Shown here: positions 56,986 to 64,000 of the stretch, in pieces
How positions within the stretch are numbered: the first letter of the stretch is position 1
Layout of the letters: each line of letters begins with the position of its first letter
NCBI GenBank assembly: GCA_004292855.1
Contig: RDXN01000041.1
Location: 1-64,000, forward strand
Reading direction: 5' to 3'
DNA: 64,000 nt
From: Cytophagales bacterium
GTDB lineage: Bacteria > Bacteroidota > Bacteroidia > Cytophagales > Spirosomataceae
Notes under the pieces: model-generated
Seen by the model: only the letters and a program-made list of their open reading frames with translations
Databases searched by the model: none
What the model was told of the DNA's origin: nothing
Position numbers and translations under genes: made by a program

Positions 56986-57005
56986 AGGGGACGGTGAGAC
57001 GCGCT

Positions 57006-57482
57006 TTATTCGGGTTCTTTGAACAGGAAACGCTCGTCGTATTCTATCTCGAACGCGTCCAAGAACCGGCGGTATTCTTCCAGAAACGTGCTTCTGTGGT
57101 GATACTTCTCCTGATTTTCAATGTACGTAATGACGGCGGGCAATTGGCTTTTTCCGTAACTAAACCGAAGCGTCGGACCGTGCCCATACCCCTCTTGCCA
57201 ATTAAAATGAGCGGGGGTTTTCCGGTTTTCGTTAATCCATCTTGAAGAGTCCTGTTTAAGGTTTTTCATCAAGTCGGAGAGAGACTGCGTGGGACGCATC
57301 CCAATCAGAAGATGAACATGATCTGGCATTCCATTGATGACCAACAATTTATGGCCGTAATTGTGGATAATGCCAGTCATGTAGGCATAGAGTTCGTATT
57401 TCCAGATGGACGCGATGACCGCGTCGCGGTATTTGACCGCAAACACCAGTTGGAGGTGAATTTGGGTATAGGTGTTCGGCAT
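57006..57482 (-). CDS. REP-associated tyrosine transposase (RAYT, Y1/HUH family)
   Basis: 158 residues, normal length for the short RAYT group. HVHLLIG (His-X-His) near residue 55 is the metal-binding HUH motif, and the family start (TYTQIHLQLVFAVKYR) and QEGYGHGPTLRFSYGKSQ with a conserved Tyr downstream (Y in AVITYIENQEKYHHR) fit Y1 transposases of the IS200/IS605 superfamily. RAYTs nick and move REP palindromes. This gene lies between two clusters of such palindromes, its presumed substrates, with the same family of sequences on each side. It is not flanked by the ends of a conventional insertion sequence. Confidence 0.92.
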   Translation of the reverse strand: MPNTYTQIHLQLVFAVKYRDAVIASIWKYELYAYMTGIIHNYGHKLLVINGMPDHVHLLIGMRPTQSLSDLMKNLKQDSSRWINENRKTPAHFNWQEGYGHGPTLRFSYGKSQLPAVITYIENQEKYHHRSTFLEEYRRFLDAFEIEYDERFLFKEPE

Positions 57483-57538
57483 TCGGCAGGATTCAGTTTA
57501 GGTCTAGCAAGATAATAAAATCAGACACGTAAATCATT

Positions 57539-57769
57539 GTCCCATTGGGACATAACAGCACCGCGTCGGTAGAAGACGACAGATGTCACCATGCGCAATC
57601 ATCGTCCCGTAGGGGACGGAATAATGTAATGTCGGTTGGCGGTGGGCATTTGTTGACGGGGCGTAATTAACCGACACGTTGTTGTTCCGTCCCCTACGGG
57701 ACGGTGAAAACGCGGGATGGCATCTGCCGTTTTCTACCGACGCTGCGCTGTTCCGTCCCTACGGGACGG
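57539..57769. repeat. REP/REPIN cluster on the PP2C side of the RAYT gene
   Basis: Four units: 57539-57572 and 57603-57639 in one sense, 57670-57704 and 57734-57769 in the other, nested so that the outer pair (ending ACCGCGTCGGTAG / CTACCGACGCTG) encloses the inner pair. The palindrome core is GTCCCGTAGGGGAC. The last unit overlaps the end of the PP2C gene: the stop codon TAG (57759-57761) lies in the REP palindrome. Confidence 0.9.
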
Positions 57770-58583
57770 GTGGTAAACCATCAATCAGCACCATTGTGTA
57801 ATCGTCGGGGCCGAGGAGGTTTTGGGCAGCAAGGGCGCGGGTGTAGGCCATAAACGCCGGGCGGCTTCGGAGGGCGCGGGCGAGGGGTGCCCACACGTCG
57901 CGGCCAAAGCGGTGGTGGGGTTGCCAGTGCGCGAGGTGTGTGGCCGCCCGGTTGCCGAGGGCGGTGGGTTGGCTGGCAAGGCGTTGGAGCGTATCGGAGG
58001 GGCCGGTGAGGGCGTCGTAGGCCATCAGCACGTATTGGGCCAACGTGTCGGACAATAGAGCATACCGTTGCCCGTGTCGACCGGGCAATTGGCCGGTCTG
58101 AAAGCCGTTTGGGTTGGGCGCGTTGTTCCAGTTGAGCAGGTACGGGCCAGAGGTAAACACGTGTAAATCAGACAAAGACGAGCGTAGCCCGGTTCGTCTG
58201 TGCTATGCCAGGGCCACCGCATCGCCGTAGGTGGCCCAGTGGGCGCAGTCGCCGACAAGGTGCAGGGTCGCGAGCGTCGCGTAGGAACCCTCCGACAGGA
58301 ACTTGTTTAGTTTGAGCGGGTCCGAAGCCGCCTGTTGTTGGTAGGTCTCGTAGAACGGCTCCCAAATGCGGTCGAGCCAAGCCGAAAAATCGGGGAAGTC
58401 AGCGAAGGGTTCGGCAGGGACGTGGTTCACCAGATACGTAGCCCATTCGCCTGCGTAGATACCCCCGCCCCCGGCTCCGTCGGCAACGGCCCAAACGGGG
58501 ACGTCGGACGTGAGACGGAACGCGTCTTCGTTGTCGGGGTAGGTCGGCTCCTCTTTGCCGAGGGTTTGGTCCCGCGTTCTCAT
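57759..58583 (-). pseudogene. PP2C-type Ser/Thr phosphatase interrupted by an in-frame TAG
   Basis: From the ATG at 58583 (4-nt ATGA overlap with the vWA stop) the frame reads DNEDAFRL (metal-binding Asp), VWAVADGAGGGGIYAGEW (DGxG motif), then GDAVALA and TAG at 58203-58205. It continues in the same frame with HRRTGLRSS...DLHVFTSGPYLL, ending with GPDDYTMVLIDGLP and TAG. All PP2C landmarks are therefore present across the stop. An aromatic residue would be usual at the TAG position, but the consensus there is weak. The last three residues and the stop come from a REP palindrome, so the natural C-terminus has been replaced. The partners are the vWA gene and, past the repeats, the kinase. Confidence 0.8.
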
Positions 58584-59563
58584 GGTTCCGGTTGCAGCTT
58601 ACTGCCAACCCCGGCGGTAGCCGTTGTGGGCGTACCGATATTCATAAACTTTACCAGCGCGGCCACGTCAGCATTGAAGCTCATCCCCACGTAACGCCGG
58701 GCGAGGTCTTCCCGACGCAGGTCGGCAATGGCGAGGTGATAACTCGCGGGCATCTCGCTCGACAAATCGTAGAGCAGCCGGGCGTAGGCGTCGGGCGGCA
58801 GTTCGTCGGCGCGGCTTGGGAACAGGGTGGGCGAACCGGCAGCCCCTGATAAATGGACGTTGAGCAACAGCACATGCCCGTCGGTGGTGCAGCGTTGTTT
58901 GATGCGAGTCGTTATCGTAAGCAGGGCGTCGTCTTTGGCGTCGGTGGCCGCTCCGTCGGTGATGTTGATCACGGTGGGCGGGTAACAGTCAAGCCCCCGG
59001 TGTGTAGCCAGCCACGTGTCGAGCAGGGTTTCAGCGAGTTCAAATGCCTTTTTCATGGGCGTTCGACCCGCGCACACGGGTTCGAGCTAGTAGGGGCGTT
59101 GTTCGGTTCGTTTCACAATTTGCCCGCGAATACGGTTCTCAACCTCAACAGGGGTAAAGGCTTTCGGATTCGTATAGAGGTCGTCGGGCGAGACCCAGTT
59201 TTGGCCCGCGAGGTTGCCTTCCCAAAGCAAACTAGCCTCGTCGCCCCCATACCCAATCAGGGCAATGTCGTAGTATCGGCGCACCTCGTTGCCTTTCACG
59301 CAGCGGTTCACCAATTCATAAACCGTTTGGTTAACAACCCGTGCCACAGCATCGGCTTTGGTGCAGGTTACGCCGTCATACACAATCGGTTCGCCCATCG
59401 ACCCCGATTGGTCGATCAGGAATAAAAACGCGGTGGGCGACGACCGGGTGATCAAGGCCGTGTACGGATTCGCCTTGACGGTTGTCTGACGGGCTTCCTG
59501 TAGGTTTTGGTGCAGGATGTTGGCGGGGACTGTGTTTGTAGCGGTGGGTACTAGAGTTGTCAT
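58580..59563 (-). pseudogene. von Willebrand A (TerY-like) protein interrupted by an in-frame TAG
   Basis: From the ATG at 59563 (ATGA overlap with the PLD/J gene stop) the frame reads TAFLFLIDQSGSMGEP, the MIDAS DxSxS motif, goes on to IVKRTEQRPY, meets TAG at 59087-59089, and continues in the same frame LEPVCAGRTPMKKAF (MIDAS Thr) and INITDGAATD (MIDAS Asp) to 58580. In TerY-type vWA proteins the position before (I/L/F)EPV is commonly Trp, so TGG to TAG is the simplest origin. All three MIDAS elements are present only if the TAG is read through. vWA, PP2C and kinase together form the TerY-P triad described for Ter-associated stress systems. Confidence 0.82.
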
Positions 59564-60762
59564 AACGCGCAAGTTAACGCTTCTTTCTGTTTCGACAACT
59601 CTTCGCGCAAGGCCATGAGTCGCTCGTGAATATCGCCCTCGGCAGTCATCCACCCATAGGCTTCGTCTTGTTCGATGGTCTCGATTTGGGCCAGCAATTG
59701 GGCTTTTAGAGCCAGCAGACGAGCCAGCCGTTTTTCCAGAAGAGTCCGGTCCGTGATCGTTTCGAGAGCTGTATCGAACACGCGGCCCTCGTCCAGATCG
59801 GCCATCAATTGCCGGAGTGTGGTGAGATCTTTTTGGGCATAAGCCGTGTTCAGACGAGCCATAAACGCGGTGGCCTGTTGACAACGTGCCGGGTCGTTTA
59901 TGAATCGGTCGGGGTGGGCCTGAGCAGCGGCCTTGCGAAACAGTCGGCGGAGTTCGGTTTGATCGTCGTTATTTAGGTCGGGAAGAGGATTGGCAACGGC
60001 ATCAGCCACATGCCGGTACGTTTGTTCAGATGCAGAGCGAAGGTTTTCGGCTCGTTCGGCATCCGAGCGTCGGCCCGATTGCATGGCTTCACGCTCGGCT
60101 ATTCTGGCTTTCAAATCGGCAATGTCTGTGAGTAAATCACCGAGATGAACGCGGATTAGGTGCTGATACTGAGTCAATACGCCCTCGCGCTGCTGTTTTT
60201 GTTCTTCCAACACGGCAATTTCAACCTCCAGCGTTCGGATGCGAACGCGGAGCAGTCCCAGCGACGGGTTAAGGACAAGTGCCGTTGAAAGCGGTTCCGG
60301 TTGCGGGGGTTCGGGTTCACAAATAGGCCGGGACAGCCGCACAAGTTCGGCCAACTCCTGCCGGAATGGGGCCGTGTCGATCCCGTCTGTCTGAGTCAAC
60401 ACAATCAGGTTTTCGCGGTTCCGGTTGGCGGCCCGGTATGTCCAGTTGTACGACCCCAGCAACAGCGTTTCGCCATCGATCACGCAAAACTTGTGGTGCA
60501 TGGTCCCGCCCGTATCGTCTCTGAAGTAATAAGCCCGACCGCCCAGGCGGGTAAATTCGGGCCATTCGAACGGCGTTTGGTGGTTGATAAGGTCGTCGTT
60601 CAGTACCAGCGTTACGGTGGTTCCGGTACGAAGCCGTTGCAGCAGCAGGTCAAAAATAGCTTCGTCGGTAAACCAGGCAACGGCGGCTTCGATGCTCTGA
60701 GCCGCCTGTTGCAGGTTTTTAAGAAGAACCGGACGAATGTCGCGGAGGTGGGGTTGAGGCAC
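59560..60762 (-). CDS. Phospholipase D-like nuclease with J-domain region
   Basis: 400 residues. The N-terminal 170 residues are a PLD-fold domain with one HKD-type motif (HHKFCVIDGETLLLGSYNWT), as in Nuc-like nucleases that work as dimers. A coiled-coil linker follows (~175-270). Residues 285-340 are J-domain-like (LRRLFRKAAAQAHPDRF) with the HPD signature, which would recruit a DnaK. The C-terminus is another coiled coil. It starts 6 nt after the M42 peptidase stop and overlaps the vWA start by 4 nt. It could act on DNA or be an adaptor; the fusion of PLD and J modules is unusual. Confidence 0.85.
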   Translation of the reverse strand: MPQPHLRDIRPVLLKNLQQAAQSIEAAVAWFTDEAIFDLLLQRLRTGTTVTLVLNDDLINHQTPFEWPEFTRLGGRAYYFRDDTGGTMHHKFCVIDGETLLLGSYNWTYRAANRNRENLIVLTQTDGIDTAPFRQELAELVRLSRPICEPEPPQPEPLSTALVLNPSLGLLRVRIRTLEVEIAVLEEQKQQREGVLTQYQHLIRVHLGDLLTDIADLKARIAEREAMQSGRRSDAERAENLRSASEQTYRHVADAVANPLPDLNNDDQTELRRLFRKAAAQAHPDRFINDPARCQQATAFMARLNTAYAQKDLTTLRQLMADLDEGRVFDTALETITDRTLLEKRLARLLALKAQLLAQIETIEQDEAYGWMTAEGDIHERLMALREELSKQKEALTCAL

Positions 60763-60768
60763 TTGCGA

Positions 60769-61839
60769 TCACTTGATATACCGGAAATCCTCGTCTCCTT
60801 TCAAGTTCAACAACACGGCATACATCAGGTCGATTACACCCTGCACGTCGTCTTTGTGGACGGTCTCGACGGTCGTGTGCATGTACTTGAGCGGGAGCGA
60901 AATCAGCGCGGAAGCTACGCCCTCGGCGGCATACGCAAAGGCGTCGGTGTCGGTGCCGGTTGAGCGACTCACGGCCTGCCGCTGGAACTTAATCTCCTTT
61001 TGCTGGGCCACGTCGATCATAAAATCGAGCACGTTGTTCTGCACGGCGGGACCGTAGCACAGCACCGGCCCTTCGCCACATTTGAGGTCACCCTGTTCTT
61101 TTTTGTCGTATTTGGGCGATTGGGTGTCGTGCGTAACGTCGGTGCAGATGGCGAGGTCGGGTTTGAGCCGCCGGGCGATCATCTCGGCCCCGCGCAGGCC
61201 AATTTCCTCCTGCACCGCATTGACGATGTACAGCGTAAACGGCAACTCGACGTTGTTTTCTTTCAGCCGACGCGCTACCTCGGCAATCATGAAGCCGCCC
61301 ATCCGGTTGTCCAACGCCCGGCCCACGTAGAAGCGGTTGTTCATCTCGGTGAGGCCATCGACAAACGTACAGACGGTGCCCACGTGAATGCCCATCTCTT
61401 CAACTTCGGCTTTGGTGGCGGCCCCCACGTCGATAAACAAATCTTTCACCTGCGGGGCGGTGTCTTTGGCGAGGTCGCGCACGTGGATGGCGGGCCACCC
61501 AAACACCCCCTGCCGAACGCCCTGCTTCGTGTGCAGGTTCACCCGCATAGAGGGGGCAATGAGGGCATCGGAGCCACCGTTGCGCCGAACGTACAGGTAG
61601 CCATCGTCGGAGATGTAATTGACGAACCACGAGATCTCGTCGGAGTGGGCTTCGATCACCACGCTGTAGCCTTTTCCGGCCCCGATGATACCCACCGCCG
61701 TGCCGTAGGTATCGACCAAATATTCGTCGATGTAGGGTTTGAGATAGTTGAGCCAAATCTGCTGCCCCGACGACTCGAAGCCGGTTGGGGAGGCATTGTT
61801 AAGGTACTCGTACAGAAACTGGTTGCTTTGCTCGGTCAT
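60769..61839 (-). CDS. M42 family metallo-aminopeptidase
   Basis: 356 residues. Metal ligands and catalytic residues of the M42 (glutamyl aminopeptidase / FrvX) family are visible: EAHSDEISW near residue 63, ALDNRMGGF near 177, VQEEIGLRGAEM near 210, CTDVTHD near 235 and MHTTVE near 320. It removes N-terminal amino acids from peptides in the cytoplasm as a large self-compartment. The start overlaps the TOPRIM-like stop by 4 nt (ATGA), which ties it to the ATPase operon, although it could be a housekeeping gene captured in that operon. Confidence 0.93.
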   Translation of the reverse strand: MTEQSNQFLYEYLNNASPTGFESSGQQIWLNYLKPYIDEYLVDTYGTAVGIIGAGKGYSVVIEAHSDEISWFVNYISDDGYLYVRRNGGSDALIAPSMRVNLHTKQGVRQGVFGWPAIHVRDLAKDTAPQVKDLFIDVGAATKAEVEEMGIHVGTVCTFVDGLTEMNNRFYVGRALDNRMGGFMIAEVARRLKENNVELPFTLYIVNAVQEEIGLRGAEMIARRLKPDLAICTDVTHDTQSPKYDKKEQGDLKCGEGPVLCYGPAVQNNVLDFMIDVAQQKEIKFQRQAVSRSTGTDTDAFAYAAEGVASALISLPLKYMHTTVETVHKDDVQGVIDLMYAVLLNLKGDEDFRYIK

Positions 61840-62456
61840 TGTGGGGTACTGAAATAGGTGTCTAAAAATGTTTTGAGTGGTTGCAGGGTGGACTGCGTTG
61901 GGGTAAGGTTCCAGTGCTCTTCATTCAAGAAATCGCGCTCACGTACATGGCCAACTTTCTTGCGTTGGGTCTCTGAGTGCGCAAGCAGGGCCTCCATGTA
62001 GGCATAAATTTTGCCTTTCCGGTTAGGCAAATAGTACTTACCCGCCCCTTCGCCCGTCAGACAACGCTCGTACGCTTGCCAACAATCGAAAAAGGGTTGG
62101 TGCCTAGGGTTGTAAACCTGCTCCAGAATGCTCTCCAAATCACCGGACAGGTTGTTGTTCGGCCACAGGAAGAAGTCAAATTGATGAGTTTGGGCAAGCA
62201 AGGCTACGTCCTGATGTCGTTGGGCGGGGTTGTGGTCGGCATCCAGAATGACAACACTTTTAACCTCATCAATTTGATTGGCTATAAAACTGGGACCGTT
62301 CTTGTCAAGTGCTTCTGCAAAACGATTCTCAAGATTGTCTTTGCCATCCAGCACATCCACTAAGTCATCAGGAAGCACAGTATTGTACCAGCATTTAACA
62401 ATATCCTGTAGAAACTTACGGTCGCTTGGACCTTCAACGTAGAATCTTACTTCCAT
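61836..62456 (-). CDS. TOPRIM-like nuclease partner (DUF3226-like)
   Basis: 206 residues. FYVEGPSDRKFLQDIV gives the TOPRIM Glu, VVILDADHN the DxD motif, and LWPNNNLSGDLESIL a DUF3226-type pattern. The gene overlaps the end of the AAA ATPase gene by 10 nt. ATPase-TOPRIM pairs occur in OLD-family nucleases and in defence systems such as Gabija (fused) and PARIS (AriA/AriB, separate genes). This pair has the PARIS-like order with separate genes, though the TOPRIM belongs to a different subfamily. Nuclease activity is inferred. Confidence 0.82.
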   Translation of the reverse strand: MEVRFYVEGPSDRKFLQDIVKCWYNTVLPDDLVDVLDGKDNLENRFAEALDKNGPSFIANQIDEVKSVVILDADHNPAQRHQDVALLAQTHQFDFFLWPNNNLSGDLESILEQVYNPRHQPFFDCWQAYERCLTGEGAGKYYLPNRKGKIYAYMEALLAHSETQRKKVGHVRERDFLNEEHWNLTPTQSTLQPLKTFLDTYFSTPQ

Positions 62457-63583
62457 ACCTGAAAACCTTTCCGCTTGCCACCCCGCGTTTCGATACCATT
62501 CTCAAGAGAGAAATTTAACTGCTCAAAGTTGTAGGTAACAGCCTTTACCTCGCCTTCTTTATTCTCAATCAGCGAGATATTCCGGGCGTCTTTCTGGTAG
62601 TGTTGCATCTCTGGATCTTCAAGGGCTTCGACAAACGCCTGCTGGCATTCGAGACTGTGGGTCGTGGCAAAAAGCTGAACTTTGTATTGGTCACAAAGCC
62701 GGATAACGGTTTTCCAATAATCGACCAGCCGCGTAAAGTGAATGCCGGAACCAATTTCATCAACCATCAGGCGTTTGCCTTTGGCTAGAACGACTTCGAT
62801 TAGGAAGCGCACAAATTTTACAGTTCCGTCACCGTAACGATTGATGGGTATTATGTCATTGTTGTCCAGCAGGGTCACGCACAATGTTTCACGTGTCGGA
62901 CTAAATCGATGCACCCGTGTGTCTTCAAGATTTGGAATGAATTTCCGTAAGTTTTCGTCAAACTCCCTTCTAGCCAGCTTGTCTGAGTTAATGTACTGGT
63001 AAAAATTGTCAATTATGTCTTGTGAGAAACCTAAGTTGACTGGAAGGAAAGGAATGTTCAGCTTGAAAATATCAGAGCGTGAAGTCTCAAAGTAAGCACC
63101 TACGCCGTTTCCGTTTTTCGTTTGCTCATTCATTATCACTATCCAATCATCTGGATAGTTAGGTGGAGCATTCTTGCGAATAGTTTGCTGAGTAATGGGG
63201 TCCAAATGCTTAAAATCTGAAAGCCTTAGGGAATAAGATTTGAAGAGATTTTGAATTTGAAACTGAATTTTGAGTGGGCTGTCTAATACCTTAAAGATAT
63301 AAGACCAAAATTCAGTGTTTTTGCCTGTTTTCCCGTCTATTGCTTCGCCATGTTTGAAATCAAACACTTTACGGAAGCCAACTGAACCCAAAAAATTCAC
63401 CATCAACTGATCCAAATCCTCATCAAACAGCAACGCTTCCAGCACCGAGGTTTTGCCCACGTTGTTGTCGCCCACGATCAGGTTGAACTGCCCGAGGTTG
63501 CTCATCTCGAACGAGTCGAAGCGTTTGAAGTTCTCGATTTTAAAATAGGTCAGATGCGATCCGACGTTCGGCTGGGGTTCCAT
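62447..63583 (-). CDS. AAA (ABC-type/OLD-like) ATPase
   Basis: 378 residues. Walker A VGDNNVGKTSVLEALL near residue 37, a signature-like NRYGDGTVKFVRFL near 255, Walker B RLMVDEIGSGIH near 280 and an H-loop FATTHSLEC near 315. This is the AAA_15/AAA_21 type with ABC-like sequence elements found in OLD/RecF-like and PARIS ATPases. It is the first gene of the minus-strand operon. The gap upstream of the start (63584-63663) lacks a consensus promoter. Confidence 0.9.
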   Translation of the reverse strand: MEPQPNVGSHLTYFKIENFKRFDSFEMSNLGQFNLIVGDNNVGKTSVLEALLFDEDLDQLMVNFLGSVGFRKVFDFKHGEAIDGKTGKNTEFWSYIFKVLDSPLKIQFQIQNLFKSYSLRLSDFKHLDPITQQTIRKNAPPNYPDDWIVIMNEQTKNGNGVGAYFETSRSDIFKLNIPFLPVNLGFSQDIIDNFYQYINSDKLARREFDENLRKFIPNLEDTRVHRFSPTRETLCVTLLDNNDIIPINRYGDGTVKFVRFLIEVVLAKGKRLMVDEIGSGIHFTRLVDYWKTVIRLCDQYKVQLFATTHSLECQQAFVEALEDPEMQHYQKDARNISLIENKEGEVKAVTYNFEQLNFSLENGIETRGGKRKGFQVWK

Positions 63584-63663
63584 GTGCGTAGCGCGTTGGC
63601 GAGGAGCGGCCCACGTGGGTGCGTCTCGTGTTCAAATCAACGAAAAAAACGGGAAAACGTTAC

Positions 63664-63983
63664 GATGTAGTGCCGGCGGTCCGTCGCTACGGTAGTATCC
63701 GGCACAGCCGTAAGAAGCTGTTTGAGTTAGCGATTTGAGGCTGTAAGGAGTGGATTTTGGTTGGTAACGAGACGCTTTTTGCAGGTCGTAGCCATAGCTA
63801 CGGCCCAAAAAAGTGCCGATGTTAGCGGCCAAAAGCCGCCCTTGCAGCCTCAAATCGCTAACTCAAACAGCTTCTAAGGCTAATGCAACTAGCCCCTCAG
63901 AAAAGCTAGCTTGTCTAAAACTGGACCCGTTAGCCTTGCGGCTGTACCGGATACTATCCGGTACTACGGATCGCCGGTACAAC
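63664..63983. repeat. Nested inverted-repeat element (MITE-like)
   Basis: Inner arms 63713-63748 and 63839-63875 (AGAAGCTGTTTGAGTTAGCG...) are nearly exact complements. Outer arms 63664-63714 and 63935-63983 (TGCCGGCGGTCCGTCG... against GTACCGGCGATCCGTA...) match more loosely. The centre holds a small hairpin (GTAGCCATAGCTAC). There is no convincing gene; a 73-codon open frame at 63632-63853 is just the repeat read through. It could be a non-autonomous mobile element or a composite of repeats. Confidence 0.7.
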
Positions 63984-64000
63984 GTCAAAACTTTACCCCC

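Noticed and set aside
56606-57005. Small non-coding RNA genes in the palindromic stretch
   Set aside because: The hairpins are explained by REP units that recur on the other side of the RAYT gene; no promoter or terminator pair frames a separate RNA.
25917-59089. Genome-wide reassignment of TAG
   Set aside because: Several intact genes end naturally at TAG (for example cysteine desulfurase at 14089 and the FAD oxidoreductase at 28242), so a full code change is unlikely; only local suppression or damage remains possible.
63632-63853. 73-codon open frame at the right edge
   Set aside because: It consists of inverted-repeat sequence and has no family resemblance.

Overview
The window looks like a chromosomal segment of a Cytophagales bacterium (phylum Bacteroidota, close to Spirosoma/Fibrella-type organisms). 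The evidence is the type IX secretion signature (PorP/SprF-like proteins, a type B sorting domain on a giant adhesin, a type A-like sorting domain on a protease), Bacteroidota-type promoters (TTTG / TAnnTTTG) before a tRNA and several genes, and OmpA, DUF4126 and TolB-like barrel proteins of that lineage. The species is inferred, not read from a marker gene.

Layout. 1-2.1 kb: a broken helicase-like C-terminus overlapping a coiled-coil membrane protein. 2.1-8.7 kb (minus): tgt, an OmpA-type protein, a Wzz-like chain-length protein, a UDP-sugar dehydrogenase and an epimerase (exopolysaccharide precursors), then a VapBC-like pair. 8.8-22.9 kb: housekeeping and metabolic genes (glycosyltransferase, rsmG, tRNA-Asn, sulfatase, cysteine desulfurase, signal peptidase I, FMN reductase, a trans-sulfuration enzyme, a crotonase plus dienoyl-CoA reductase pair, GNAT, cmk), separated by many intergenic inverted repeats. 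23-26.9 kb: a secreted M4 metalloprotease gene broken by an in-frame stop and a frameshift, and a small lipoprotein. 27.2-31.6 kb: a FAD oxidoreductase and a large propeller-plus-barrel outer-membrane protein.

32.4-51.2 kb is a type IX secretion surface locus: a ~4,630-residue adhesin with 14 SdrD-B-like repeats, about a dozen Ig-like units, DUF11-like domains and a C-terminal sorting domain, followed by a PorP/SprF protein, a TPR/propeller/OmpA protein and a second PorP/SprF protein. The partners presumably retain or export the adhesin at the outer membrane.

51.2-64 kb is an accessory region. A minus-strand series with overlapping or nearly touching genes reads AAA ATPase, TOPRIM-like protein, M42 peptidase, PLD/J-domain protein, vWA protein, PP2C phosphatase. 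After a RAYT transposase embedded in nested REP palindromes it continues with a kinase/WG-repeat protein and a FRG-domain protein. This resembles a phosphorylation-controlled (TerY-P-like) module next to an OLD/PARIS-like ATPase-TOPRIM pair and is the best candidate for an undescribed system. Three of its genes (vWA, PP2C, FRG) are each cut by one in-frame TAG, so the locus may be decaying, mis-assembled, or read through.
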